From positions 229,981 through 293,980 of the forward strand of contig DBRH01000012.1 in the NCBI GenBank assembly GCA_002305955.1: 64,000 nt of DNA, given 5' to 3'. This DNA comes from Kosmotogaceae bacterium UBA1373. GTDB taxonomy: Bacteria; Thermotogota; Thermotogae; Petrotogales; Kosmotogaceae. Below are positions 42,157-52,400 of the stretch, piece by piece; the first letter of the stretch is position 1, and each line of letters starts with the position of its first letter. The notes below the pieces were generated by a model. The model saw only the letters and a list, made by a program, of their open reading frames with translations, made no database searches and was not told the origin of the DNA. Made by a program: the position numbers and the translations under genes.

Positions 42157-43956
42157 GTGCCCGCTGTTGAAAATACGGTGCTTATCTGTGCCGGTGGAGC
42201 CTGTATATCGGCAGGCGAGAAGAGCGTCAAAGAGGTTTTCGAGGATACTTTGAAGAAGTATTCTCTGGAGACGGTTGTAAGGGTTGTGGAAACTGGTTGT
42301 ATGGGTGCATGCGATCTCGGCCCGATACTGGTCATTTATCCCGAGGGGGTTTTCTACCAGAAGGTCAACGCCGAAAATGCCGCCCAGATAGTTGAAGAGC
42401 ATATACTGAAAGGGAGAGTTGTGGAAAGGCTTCTCTACAAAGGCGATACGGGCGAACTCAAGACCAAGCCTCAAGAGGAGCTTCCCTTCTTCACCGAACA
42501 GGTTAAGATAGCTACTAGGAATCTCGGTGTGATAGACCCTCTATCCATCGATGAGTACATCGCGAGAGATGGATACTTCGCCCTCCACAAGGCTCTCTTC
42601 GAAATAGGACCCGAGAAAGTACTTGAAACGCTCAAGAAGAGTGAATTGAAAGGCAGGGGCGGTGCCGGTTTTCCGACATGGATGAAATGGGATTTCACCA
42701 GAAAGGCCCAGGGTGATACCAAGTACATAATATGCAACGCCGACGAAGGCGACCCGGGAGCCTTCATGGACAGGGCCGTCCTTGAGGGCGATCCCCATAC
42801 GATAGTTGAAGCAATGACGATAGCTGCTTACACGGTAGGTGCGCAGAAAGGTTTCGTCTATGTTCGTGCCGAGTACCCCCTGGCGATAGAGAGGCTTACT
42901 TTCGCGATGGAAAAGGCGAGAGAGTACGGTTTACTCGGTAACAACATACTGGGTACGGATTTCTCTTTCGATCTCGAGATAAGGATCGGTGCGGGTGCCT
43001 TTGTTTGTGGAGAGGAGACCGCACTTATCAATTCGATAGAGGGTAAGAGGGGTATTCCCAGGGTGAAGCCGCCCTTCCCTGCAAACAAGGGACTGTGGGG
43101 TAAGCCGACCCTTCTGAACAACGTCGAGACGTACGCCAACATTCCCCCGATAATCATAAACGGCGGCGAGTGGTTCAGCCAGTACGGCGTGGAAGGTTCA
43201 AAAGGTACGAAGGTCTTCGCTCTGGCCGGAAACGTGAAGAATACCGGTCTGGTGGAAGTTCCCATGGGAATAACCGTGAGAAAGCTTATCTATGATATAG
43301 GTGGAGGTATTCCCGGTGGAAAGAGGTTGAAGTCCATTCAAACCGGTGGACCCAGCGGCGGATGTATCCCGCTGGAACATCTCGATACTCCGATTACCTA
43401 CGATAACCTCAAGAAGCTCGGAACGATAGTCGGTTCCGGCGGAATGGTAGTCATGGACGAAGACAGCTGTATGGTTGATGTGGCCAAATACTTCCTCGAA
43501 TTCACCGTAGAAGAGTCGTGCGGACAATGCACACCATGTCGCGATGGTACCAGGAGAATGCTCGAGATCCTCGAGAGAATTACCGAGGGCGAAGGTACCA
43601 TGGAAGATCTCGACCTTCTCAAGGAACTAGGCGAGAATATAATGGCGACATCTCTCTGTGGACTTGGCCAGACGGCACCTCAACCGGTTCTTTCAACGAT
43701 GAGATACTTCTGGCATGAATACGAAGCGCACGTTCTGGAAAAGAAATGCCCCGCAAAGAGATGCAAACCTCTCATGAGAGTCGTGATAGATAAAGACAAA
43801 TGTGTCGGCTGCACGGCCTGTGCCAGAGTCTGTCCAGTGAACGCGATTTCTGGCGCAGTCAGAAAGCCCCACGAGATAGATCCCGAAATCTGCACTCGCT
43901 GTGGCAGTTGTCTTGCGGTATGCAGATTTAACGCAATCAGCAAAGTCTCTCCGTGA
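42157..43956 (+). CDS. nuoF: NuoF/HydB-like NADH-binding flavin subunit with full Fe-S complement (copy 1)
   Basis: The 599-residue protein has three parts. Residues 1-90 are a thioredoxin-like [2Fe-2S] domain with Cys11, Cys16, Cys48 and Cys52. The core (about 120-530) has the FMN/NADH motif ELKGRGGAGFPTWMKW, the NADEGDPGAFMDR loop, VCGEETALINSIEG, and the [4Fe-4S] ligands in ESCGQCTPCRDGT and TSLCGLGQ. The last 60 residues hold two [4Fe-4S] motifs, CVGCTACARVCPV and CTRCGSCLAVCRF. This is the architecture of the beta subunit of electron-bifurcating hydrogenases and related ferredoxin/NAD enzymes. GTG 42157 follows GAAGAGGTGA. Confidence 0.92.
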   Translation: MPAVENTVLICAGGACISAGEKSVKEVFEDTLKKYSLETVVRVVETGCMGACDLGPILVIYPEGVFYQKVNAENAAQIVEEHILKGRVVERLLYKGDTGELKTKPQEELPFFTEQVKIATRNLGVIDPLSIDEYIARDGYFALHKALFEIGPEKVLETLKKSELKGRGGAGFPTWMKWDFTRKAQGDTKYIICNADEGDPGAFMDRAVLEGDPHTIVEAMTIAAYTVGAQKGFVYVRAEYPLAIERLTFAMEKAREYGLLGNNILGTDFSFDLEIRIGAGAFVCGEETALINSIEGKRGIPRVKPPFPANKGLWGKPTLLNNVETYANIPPIIINGGEWFSQYGVEGSKGTKVFALAGNVKNTGLVEVPMGITVRKLIYDIGGGIPGGKRLKSIQTGGPSGGCIPLEHLDTPITYDNLKKLGTIVGSGGMVVMDEDSCMVDVAKYFLEFTVEESCGQCTPCRDGTRRMLEILERITEGEGTMEDLDLLKELGENIMATSLCGLGQTAPQPVLSTMRYFWHEYEAHVLEKKCPAKRCKPLMRVVIDKDKCVGCTACARVCPVNAISGAVRKPHEIDPEICTRCGSCLAVCRFNAISKVSP

Positions 43957-43965
43957 GATATTTGA

Positions 43966-43987
43966 GAACCCCCTTTCGAGGGGGTTC
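43966..43987 (+). terminator. Intra-cluster terminator between the two diaphorase sets
   Basis: GAACCCCC (43966-43973) and GGGGGTTC (43980-43987) form an 8-bp stem with a 6-nt loop, followed by TTCTGC. It is 10 nt after the first nuoF stop and is probably a partial terminator separating the two copies. Confidence 0.65.
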
Positions 43988-44025
43988 TTCTGCATTGTCA
44001 ATTTGGGTTGAAGGGAGGAATTAGC

Positions 44026-44523
44026 ATGTCTGCTGACAGTATCCGCGAGACGGTTACGAAGATTTACGAAGATATAAATAGTCAGAGTCTCGAAAAGGGC
44101 GACGTACTGATAAACACTCTGCACGCTATTCAGGATCACTACGGCAATTTCATTCCAATCGAGGCGGCTGAGGTGTTGAAAGAGCTGACCGGTACACCCC
44201 TGTCGAAAATATACGAAGTCTTGACTTTCTACACCATGTTCTCCACTCACAGACGCGGAAAGTACGTAATAAGGATCTGTAAGAGCCTTCCCTGCCATGT
44301 AACCGGCGGACAGGAAGTCGTTGATGCGCTTAAGAACAGCCTTGAAATCAGTTTCGGTGAGACAACCGGCGACGGTCTATTCACTCTCGAAGAGACCAGC
44401 TGCCTGGGACTTTGCGGAGTATCTCCCGTAATGATGATAAACGACGAAGCTTATGGAAATCTCACAAAAGAGAGAGTTTCGGAGATTATCGATTCAATCG
44501 TTTCCAGAGAGAGAGGTGAGTGA
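44026..44523 (+). CDS. nuoE: NuoE/HydC-like [2Fe-2S] subunit (copy 2)
   Basis: The 165-residue paralogue of the gene at 41268 keeps all four ligands: ICKSLPCHVTGG (C-x4-C) and TSCLGLCGVSPV (C-x3-C). It lacks the extra N-terminal CPDC of copy 1. ATG 44026 has GGGAGGA at good spacing. Its stop is 2 nt before the ATG of the second NuoF, so they form a translational pair. It probably serves that second flavin subunit. Confidence 0.85.
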   Translation: MSADSIRETVTKIYEDINSQSLEKGDVLINTLHAIQDHYGNFIPIEAAEVLKELTGTPLSKIYEVLTFYTMFSTHRRGKYVIRICKSLPCHVTGGQEVVDALKNSLEISFGETTGDGLFTLEETSCLGLCGVSPVMMINDEAYGNLTKERVSEIIDSIVSRERGE

Positions 44524-44525
44524 GT

Positions 44526-46145
44526 ATGAGCAAACCTATTACCGTTCTGGTATCAATCGACTCGAACAGCCTTCTTCTCGGTGCGCGCCATTACAAAAAC
44601 TATCTCGCCTCCCTGGTGGAAAAATACAACCTGGGATCGATCGTAGATGTTCTCGAGACGGGTTCTTTCGGAGATTACGGAAAGGGTGTACTGTTTCTGG
44701 TTCTACCCGAGAACACCGTTTACTCGGTCAAATCCGAGGTCGATGTTGAAAAGATCGTTCTCGAACATCTACTCAAAGGTAGGATCGCCCGGGAACTGGT
44801 CGTTGAAGATTTCAGCACCGAAGGACCGGTCGAAGCAAAAAGCACCACAATCGAGGAACGCGTAGTTCTGCGCAATGCAGGTTCAATCGATCCAAGGAAC
44901 ATAGAAGAGTACATAGCTCTCAACGGCTACCAGGGACTGGCCAAGGCTTTCAGAATGGAGCCCCGGGCCGTTATCGAAGAGATCAAGAAGAGTGGATTGC
45001 GCGGCCGTGGTGGTGCGGGTTTTCCGACTGGTTTGAAATGGGAGTTCACCCAGAAAGTAGATTCGCCTGATAAGTACGTGATTTGCAACGCCGACGAGGG
45101 TGAGCCCGGTACTTTCAAAGACCGCCTGATAATGGAGGGCGATCCCCACTCTGTCATTGAAGGTATGGTCGTAGCAGGTTATGCTGTCGGTGCCAGCAAG
45201 GGATATATATATATAAGGGGAGAATACTTCGAATCCGTTGCCAGCCTCAGAAGAGCGATCAGCCAGGCGTACGAGTACGGTCTTCTCGGGGCCTCCATAC
45301 TGGGCACCGATTTTTCCTTCGACCTCTCAGTGAGATTGGGAGCCGGAGCCTACGTCTGTGGAGAGGAAACGGCGCTGATAGAATCGATCGAGGGCAAATC
45401 GGGCCGCCCTAGATTGAAACCGCCTTACCCCCCGGTTAGTGGTCTGTACAACAAACCCACTGTGGTCAACAACGTCGAAACCTTCGCCTGTGTTCCTCCG
45501 ATAATAGACAAAGGTGCGAACTGGTTCAAAGCGATCGGCACGAAGTCTTCGGCTGGTACGAAAGTTTACTCCCTTTGTGGCAATCTGGTCAAGAGAGGCA
45601 TAGTCGAGGTTCCCATGGGCACCACGGTGGCCGATCTCGTTTATAAGTTCGGCGGCGGCATTCCCGATGGGAGAGCCGTGAAGATGGTTCAGACTGGGGG
45701 CGCGGCCGGTACGTTTATAAAGCCCGAAGAACTGGGTGCACCTTTGGATTTCGATTCCTTCAAAAATTCCGGTGCGTCGCTCGGTTCGGGAGTAATTCTG
45801 GCTATCGACGAGACCCACTGTGCGGTCGATGTGGCGAAAAACCTGATGGAATTCTTCGCCCATGAATCCTGCGGTAAGTGTTCACCCTGTCGCGAAGGTA
45901 CACACATAATCGTCCATATATTGAACGAGTTCTCCAAAGGTAGAGGAACCAGGGAGCTCTTCGATCAACTATACGATGTCGCCGATACGATGGAAGACTC
46001 TTCCTTCTGTGGATTGGGTCAGGCCGTTCCAGTACCGCTGAGGTCGATTCTCGACCGGTTCAAGGATGAATTTTTGGCGCATGTTGACACACTCCAGTGT
46101 CCGGTGGGCATCTGTAAGTTCGATAAAAAGAAGAAGAAGAGATAA
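44526..46145 (+). CDS. nuoF: NuoF-like flavin subunit lacking N-terminal and C-terminal Fe-S sites (copy 2)
   Basis: The 539-residue protein aligns by eye with copy 1 along its core: GLRGRGGAGFPTGLKWEF, NADEGEPGTFKDR, VCGEETALIESIEG, and [4Fe-4S] ligands in ESCGKCSPCREGT and SSFCGLGQ. But the N-terminal thioredoxin-like domain has Ser10, Ser15, Ser47 and Tyr51 where copy 1 has its four Cys, and the C-terminus stops after CPVGICKF with a lysine-rich tail, so both ferredoxin clusters are missing. FMN and NADH sites are intact, so it is an active but electronically simpler subunit. ATG 44526 has GAGAGGTGAG upstream. Confidence 0.88.
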   Translation: MSKPITVLVSIDSNSLLLGARHYKNYLASLVEKYNLGSIVDVLETGSFGDYGKGVLFLVLPENTVYSVKSEVDVEKIVLEHLLKGRIARELVVEDFSTEGPVEAKSTTIEERVVLRNAGSIDPRNIEEYIALNGYQGLAKAFRMEPRAVIEEIKKSGLRGRGGAGFPTGLKWEFTQKVDSPDKYVICNADEGEPGTFKDRLIMEGDPHSVIEGMVVAGYAVGASKGYIYIRGEYFESVASLRRAISQAYEYGLLGASILGTDFSFDLSVRLGAGAYVCGEETALIESIEGKSGRPRLKPPYPPVSGLYNKPTVVNNVETFACVPPIIDKGANWFKAIGTKSSAGTKVYSLCGNLVKRGIVEVPMGTTVADLVYKFGGGIPDGRAVKMVQTGGAAGTFIKPEELGAPLDFDSFKNSGASLGSGVILAIDETHCAVDVAKNLMEFFAHESCGKCSPCREGTHIIVHILNEFSKGRGTRELFDQLYDVADTMEDSSFCGLGQAVPVPLRSILDRFKDEFLAHVDTLQCPVGICKFDKKKKKR

Positions 46146-46166
46146 TTGAGAGTTACAAAATTATCG

Positions 46167-46188
46167 AGCCGGGGCAACCCGGCTTTTC
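46167..46188 (+). terminator. Terminator of the diaphorase operon
   Basis: AGCCGGG (46167-46173) and CCCGGCT (46178-46184) form a 7-bp stem closed by a GCAA tetraloop, followed by TTTC. Confidence 0.8.
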
Positions 46189-46190
46189 TC

Positions 46191-46199
46191 TGATATAAT
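46191..46199 (+). promoter_or_regulatory. Extended -10 promoter before the transglycosylase gene
   Basis: TG-A-TATAAT (46191-46199) directly follows the terminator. Transcription would start near 46206, leaving only about 10 nt before ATG 46216; the GAGGTGG at 46205-46211 would be at the very 5' end. Confidence 0.5.
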
Positions 46200-46215
46200 A
46201 ACCCAGAGGTGGAAA

Positions 46216-47019
46216 ATGGATAAAGGAAAGAGACTGGATCTGATAGTCCTTCTCATGTTGCTGACTTCAATCGTTGTTATATCAGGTCTTCTGGTTGGTT
46301 TTGGAAACCGGTTGAGCCCGAAAAAGGTGGCCTCCCTGGCGATCCTTTACAATGCCGGTCTGGGTGCCAACAGGGAAGATTTTCTCAACAACTCTTCCTA
46401 CACTTACGACGACAGAGTGGTTTCGATTTACGAATATTTCGCCGGCAAGAGCGATTCAAAACCAGTTCTGAGCTCTGCAATAAAGATGCATAGTGTGGAC
46501 GATACAGAACTCTTTTCTACCAACCCCGCCGTAGATAAACTGATCTCCTCCAGACCTCCTCGGGAGAACAGCTCCCTCAAGAACAAACTGCTGAGTCTGG
46601 TCAAGTCTAACAAGCAGCTGGATTCGAAGGGCGATGAGTTCAAAATCAAATTAGGAGAGGCCATTTACAGAGCTATCATGGATTTCACGGGTGTGAAAGT
46701 AAATATAATAGTAGGCGGGAAAGTGAAAACGCTCGATCTCTCCAGATTGGATCCTTCGATAGTCGTCTCGATTATGATTGTGGAGTCCTCTCTCAACCCT
46801 TACGCGCTGATGGAAGAGAGAAGTCTCAACCCTTCTTTCTCTCCGTACGTTTACTCTCGCGGATTGATGCAGATCTACGAACTAACTCTCTGGACGCTGA
46901 ACTCATGGCTGAAAGAATCTCAGATAAACGTTAAACCCGAAGGACTCTGGTCGATCAGGGACAATATTTTTCTTGGGATGGTTTATCTTTCGTACGCGAA
47001 TGAAATGCTGGAGGAATGA
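46216..47019 (+). CDS. Membrane-anchored lytic transglycosylase (SLT domain)
   Basis: The 267-residue protein has an N-terminal membrane anchor (residues about 8-30), a variable linker, and a C-terminal SLT/GH23-like domain. The catalytic Glu is Glu190 in SIMIVESSLNPYA, and the family segment SRGLMQIYELTLWTLN follows. Such enzymes cleave peptidoglycan glycan strands to 1,6-anhydro products during growth or secretion-system assembly. It is upstream by 3 nt of a GH13 gene, which may reflect operon economy more than function. Confidence 0.75.
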   Translation: MDKGKRLDLIVLLMLLTSIVVISGLLVGFGNRLSPKKVASLAILYNAGLGANREDFLNNSSYTYDDRVVSIYEYFAGKSDSKPVLSSAIKMHSVDDTELFSTNPAVDKLISSRPPRENSSLKNKLLSLVKSNKQLDSKGDEFKIKLGEAIYRAIMDFTGVKVNIIVGGKVKTLDLSRLDPSIVVSIMIVESSLNPYALMEERSLNPSFSPYVYSRGLMQIYELTLWTLNSWLKESQINVKPEGLWSIRDNIFLGMVYLSYANEMLEE

Positions 47020-47022
47020 TCT

Positions 47023-48510
47023 ATGGACGACTGGCAGAGGGATGCGATAATATACCAGATCTTCCCCGAGAGATTCAATATCGGCATGGCACGCGACGTT
47101 TTCGAGAAGAGAGAGATGGGCCACTACAGACTTCCCGAACAGCGGGTTCGCGCTTGGAACGAGAGGCCACACGCCTCGCGCGACGGCGGTCACCAGTACG
47201 ATTTTTGGGGAGGAGACCTGAGGGGCATTATAGAGAAACTCGATTACATAAAGGATCTTGGAGTAAATACGATCTACATGACTCCGGTATTCTGGGGTCA
47301 CACCAACCACAAATACGATACTCTCGACTATTTCACGATCGATCCCGATTTCGGGACTGAAGAAGACATGAAAGATCTCTTGAAAATCGCTCATTCGAAA
47401 GGGTTGAGAGTAATTCTGGACGGTGTGTTCAACCACGCCGGAATGGCCGGCAAATGGTTCAACGGCCTTAACATTTTCGGCCAGCCCGGCGCGTTTCAGG
47501 GCAACGATGAGAAAGGAAATTTCTTTGTGCGGGTTAACGGGCAGTTTAGGGGCTGGATGGATTCGAGAAATCTACTCGAACTCAATCTCGAAAACCCAGA
47601 ACTGGCCGAGATCATTTATAGATCAGAAGAATCTGTCATGAAACGCTGGCTGAGATTAGGTATGGATGGCTGGCGACTGGATGTTGCTTTCGACATCGGC
47701 CCGGATATTCTATCGCTAATGTCGGACAGTGTGAAGAGTGTTAATCCGCGGGCCTGTATCGTCGGAGAGATCTGGAACTATCCTAAAGGCTGGAGAGAGA
47801 AGGCGAAACTCGACGGTCTGATGAACTATTACTACAGGTCTCTGATCTGGGACTCTCTTCGGGGTTCGTTGAAAGGTGAGATGGCCGCCGTGATTCTTGG
47901 CAATTGTATCCACGACTGCGGGCTCGATTATATGTCCAGATCATGGAACATACTGTCCTCTCACGACGTACCGAGACTCAGGAATGAACTCAGCTCCTTC
48001 GATAAAATCAAAGCTGCGCTCGTCCTGCAGTACACACTGCCGGGCATTCCGATGATATACTACGGCGAAGAAATCGAAATGGAGGGCGGTCACGATCCGG
48101 AAAACAGGGGTCCTATGGAGTGGGAGAAGGTTTCTAGCCCGCCCCGTACCTATCATCTCTACAGAAGATTAAACGAAACAAGAAATAGCAAAACCGCACT
48201 CCGGAAGGGCGAATTCACAGTCCTGAGAGCCGGTGATCCTTCTCTGATAACTTTCAAGAGACATACCGAAAGCATCGACGAGTTGATCGTTTCCGTAATT
48301 AACACATCTGAGCGTAACGTCAGGACCAGGGTCTATTTACAGGAAGGCTTCCTTATGAACGGAACTGCTATGAGGGATATACTGACCGGAAAGACGCTTT
48401 CAACTTCCTTCGGTTCGCTCGAAGCGAACATTGAACCGGGAGAAGCCCTGATACTCGAACCCGTAATAGACAGGACTGTGAACCGGTACTCACCTTACAA
48501 GAGAATATGA
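47023..48510 (+). CDS. Glycoside hydrolase family 13 (alpha-amylase/cyclomaltodextrinase-like)
   Basis: The 495-residue cytoplasmic enzyme (no signal peptide) has the GH13 barrel: DGVFNHAG (region I), DGWRLDVA with nucleophile Asp220, VGEIW with acid Glu249 and SSHDVPR with Asp315. The opening AIIYQIFPERF and the YDFWGGDLRGI segment are typical of neopullulanase/cyclomaltodextrinase-type enzymes, though the usual N-terminal starch-binding domain is absent. It would break down imported maltodextrins. ATG 47023 uses GGAGG at the end of the previous gene. Confidence 0.88.
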   Translation: MDDWQRDAIIYQIFPERFNIGMARDVFEKREMGHYRLPEQRVRAWNERPHASRDGGHQYDFWGGDLRGIIEKLDYIKDLGVNTIYMTPVFWGHTNHKYDTLDYFTIDPDFGTEEDMKDLLKIAHSKGLRVILDGVFNHAGMAGKWFNGLNIFGQPGAFQGNDEKGNFFVRVNGQFRGWMDSRNLLELNLENPELAEIIYRSEESVMKRWLRLGMDGWRLDVAFDIGPDILSLMSDSVKSVNPRACIVGEIWNYPKGWREKAKLDGLMNYYYRSLIWDSLRGSLKGEMAAVILGNCIHDCGLDYMSRSWNILSSHDVPRLRNELSSFDKIKAALVLQYTLPGIPMIYYGEEIEMEGGHDPENRGPMEWEKVSSPPRTYHLYRRLNETRNSKTALRKGEFTVLRAGDPSLITFKRHTESIDELIVSVINTSERNVRTRVYLQEGFLMNGTAMRDILTGKTLSTSFGSLEANIEPGEALILEPVIDRTVNRYSPYKRI

Positions 48511-49421
48511 AAACTTCAAGGGGGAAAAGTCTCGGGCTGATCGTTCTGGCGATCACTTCGATGATGTGGGGTCTTTCGTATATCTTCACGAAGGTTGCGG
48601 TGGAAAGTCTGCCGCCGATGTTTCTGGCAGTTCTGCGATTTTCCCTCGCTGTCGCCGTTCTCTTTCCCATTGTAGGGAGACGAAGGGGCTCGTTCGGGAG
48701 AGTAAGACACAGATTTGCAGCGCTGGCCGGATTGCTGGGAATAACTACCTACTTCTTTTTCGAGAACTACGGTCTCAGCCTCACCAACGCTTCCGACGCC
48801 TCGCTGATAGTCTCGACGGCTCCGATCCTGACGATAATACTTTACGACGTTCTGCGCAGAAGATTCGACTATTTAGAATACATCGGTGGCGGTATAGCTT
48901 TTGTGGGCCTGGGGCTGATAATCTATTCGGGAAGCTTCTCTAGCGGTTCAAGCGTTGCTGGGAACCTACTCTCCTTCGGAGCGGCTCTCTCCTGGGCCGG
49001 ATACACGTACTTTTACGAAAGGATAAGAAACAGTTCGATTTGGACCACCATGGAGATAATGTTATGGGGACTGGTCTTTTCCTTGCCGTTCGCCTTTGTA
49101 GAGATCTTCCTTCTCGGAAAGTCCGTCTCCTTTTCCTCAGGAGCTCTGGCCGGGGTTGTCTATCTGGGACTCTTCGCCTCCGCGCTTGGCTATATCCTCT
49201 GGAACATGGGAATAAACCTCTGGGGAGGCAAGGCGGCGACGCTCTGGGTCTATACGATTCCGGTCTTCACTGTTATGGCGGATGTGTTGTTTCTTAAAAA
49301 TGTACCTTCGTGGCTGTTTTTCGTCGGTTCGGCCTTCGTTGGGATAGGCATGATAACGGTTATTGTCAGAGAGTTCAGATCGATGGTCTCCGAAAGCGGT
49401 AAAGAAACTGCTAACCGGTGA
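48507..49421 (+). CDS. EamA-family (DMT) transporter
   Basis: The 304-residue membrane protein has ten helices in two EamA repeats, with SMMWGLSYIFTKVAVESLPP in the first and ALSWAGYTYFYERI in the second. DMT exporters move amino acids or metabolites. Its ATG overlaps the GH13 stop by 4 bp (ATGA). Its 3' end overlaps smc (convergent) by 11 bp, leaving no room for a standard terminator. Confidence 0.82.
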   Translation: MKTSRGKSLGLIVLAITSMMWGLSYIFTKVAVESLPPMFLAVLRFSLAVAVLFPIVGRRRGSFGRVRHRFAALAGLLGITTYFFFENYGLSLTNASDASLIVSTAPILTIILYDVLRRRFDYLEYIGGGIAFVGLGLIIYSGSFSSGSSVAGNLLSFGAALSWAGYTYFYERIRNSSIWTTMEIMLWGLVFSLPFAFVEIFLLGKSVSFSSGALAGVVYLGLFASALGYILWNMGINLWGGKAATLWVYTIPVFTVMADVLFLKNVPSWLFFVGSAFVGIGMITVIVREFRSMVSESGKETANR

Positions 49422-52400
49422 TCGACTCCACCGAGTGCAGCTCGACCGGTATAACTCTGGAGAGGCCGTCGGTCATCGTTACCCCGTGCAGCACGTTGGC
49501 CACTTCCATGACTAGCTTGTTGTGTGTGACAACCAGAAACTGTGTGTCGAAGGCGTGCTTTTTCAGAAGCACCCTGAACCTCTCTGCATTGAAATCGTCG
49601 AGCGGCGCATCGACTTCATCGAGTACATAAAAGGGACTGGGCTTTATGCTCAGTAGCGAAAAAATCAGCGCGATTCCCACGAGCGCTTTTTCTCCTCCCG
49701 AGAGGAGCTGCAATTTCTGGATCTTTCTACCAGGGCGTCGCACGGTGATCTCGAGTCCGGTTTCGAGAAGATCGTCCCCGGAGATTATCTTGATATCGCC
49801 CTCTCCCCCCTCGAAGATCTCGTCTATATAAGCCGCGAAGTTCTTGTTTATTCTGTCGAAGGTTTCCATGAAAATTGTCTTCGCCTTCGTATCTGTCTTT
49901 TCGATCAGTTCTATCAACTTCTGTCTGGCATCTTCCAGATCGGCCTTCTGATCGTTGAGTTCCTGGTACTCCCTGTCAACCACTCCGTATTCTTCTATCG
50001 CATCGAGATCAACGCTGCCCAGGAACTTCAACTTGTTTTCGTAATCGTCCAGCTCGACCTTAACCTCCCGCAGTTTTTCTTCCGAAAGAACGGGAACATC
50101 GGCAGTATTTTCTCCAGAGTTCTCCATCTCTTCTCTCACTCTGGTCAGTTTCATCTGGCTTTCCTGTATCAGCATCTCCAATTGATGGGAGCGGTCTCTC
50201 TTCTTCTCGCGCTTCTCCTTCAGTTCGTTGATTACACCTTCGGCTTCCTGAAGAGCGTTCAATCTCTGTTCCTTACCCTCTCTCTGGTATCTTATGCTTG
50301 AGAAGAGATCTTCGGTTTCTCTCTTCACCGATGCGATCTCTCTCTCCTGATCGGCGACCTGCTTTCTCAACCTCTCGGTCTCCTCCTCGACCTCTTGCAT
50401 CTCTCTGGAAAGAAGGTTGACGTTTTCTTGATCGGAGCGTTTCTTCTCCAGTATAGAGGCGTGTTCCTTAGAATACTGCTCCTGCTTTTCATATAAAGTC
50501 GATAGTCTTAGCTTCGAATCCACGATGCTATCCTGGAGCTCTTCAAGAACCTTCTTCTGTCTCTTCAATTCTTCTGACTCGGCCTCAACGCTCTCTTCTA
50601 GTCTCGCCTTCTCTATTTTCAGGGCAGATTGCTCGTTGACCAGAGACTCCTTCTTGAGATGACTTTCCTGTAATCTGCGTGAGTACTCGGTTTCCAGTTT
50701 AACCAGTTCTCCTATTTCATCCTCGACTTCCTGTGTCGATTTCAGAAGTTCGTGGATCATTCGATTTATGGCAGCTCCTTTCGAGGCCAGCTCGTTGAGT
50801 TCCTCCTGGAGCACTTTGTAGTAGCCCCTCAGTTCGGTTATATCGTCTTTCAGGCGCAGTATCTCTTTCTCTCTCAAAGCGATGCCCTTTTCCAGCTCGA
50901 CTTCTCTTTCCAAAAGCTCGGCGATCCTTCTCTTTCTAGAGAGAAGATCCGTTCTAGCTTCGTCGCCGATGAAGCCACCGGTGATCGAGCCACCGCCGCT
51001 AACGAGCTGACCATCGATCGAGACCATACGTCCGGAGAAGCCAAGCTCCCTTCTCATCTCGATCGCATCGTCAAGGTTCCTAGTAACCACGGAATTTCCG
51101 AAGAGATACGGTGGCAACTTCTCGAAACCCTCCGGTACTTCGATCAATTTGGCTGCGTAGCCTATGAAGCCAGGATGGTTCTCTATCTTCGAGTAACGAT
51201 TGAAACTGCCCTCGATCATGTCGATCGGCAGGAGAGTGGCCCTTCCGATTTTGTAGGTCTTCAGGAACTCCACTATCCGCTTGGCTGTGATGGCGTCGTC
51301 AACGACTATATCCTGCATCCTCGAACCAAGCAGGATCGTTATGGCAGTCTCGAAGGACTGTGAAACATCGACGATGTTGGCGACGACATCTCTCAACCCG
51401 TTGAAGCTATCCCGTCTGTTGAATACCTCTCTCACAGTTCTTGAGAAGCCCTGGTACTCATGTTGCTGCTTCTCCAGGAGGGTCCTTTCCATCTGCGAAC
51501 GCTTGAGTTCATTCTGGTCCTGAGTCAGAGACTCTCTGGCCTTTTCCAGGGACGAATCCAGCTCGGCCATTCTGTCTTTGGCCGCCTTTATATTGGCTTC
51601 GACTTCCTTCTGCCTGTCCGAGCTCTCCTTTCCCTGTCTGGCGAGGCTTTCTATCTCCTCTTTTAGAGTTTCAAACCGCTCTCTTTTGGATTGAAGTTGT
51701 GTCTGGATCAATCTGAGTCGCTTTGTAGTATCTTCACGGTTGTTTTCGAGACGCTCCAGCTCGTTCTCGATCTTAGACAGCCTTTTCTGAGTTGAATCGA
51801 AGCTCTCCTGTAATTTCAGCCACTCTCGCTCGCGCGAGCTATAGTTCTTGACAAGCGAGTCGCGTTTCTCCTCGAGAGATGTAAGCAGTCTCTCCTCTTC
51901 ATAGACTTGCTGGTTCAGACTGTCGATGATCAGCTTTATCTCGTCTTTTCTCTTCTCCAGTTCATCGATTTCGTTTTTGAGGGAATCGATTCTGGTGGAT
52001 ACTTCTATCAGGCGGTTTTCTCTCTCCCCGAGCCTCCTGGCGTATATTTCTTTCAGCTCCAGCAGGTCGTTCTGTCTTTTTTTGTACTCCTCAAGAAGTT
52101 GCGTGAAGCCTTCGATCTCTTTATCTACTTCGGAGAACTCGCTCCTGAGGGTTGACCAGTTGGATTCGGCCTCCACCAGTTTTTTTTGGAGCTCTTTCAA
52201 CTCTTCTCTGATTCTCTCGAACTCACCCCGATGAGTAAAAAGCGTCTCTTCTTCGATTCTGGCGATATTTCCGAAAAAGAGGCCTTTCAACTCCTTCTCT
52301 TTCTGTGCGTATTCCAGGTATTTTTCGGCTCTTTTTGCCTTCAAGTAGAGAGACTTTCTCTGTTTGCCCAGTTCGAAGATAATATCTTCAAGCCTGTTGA

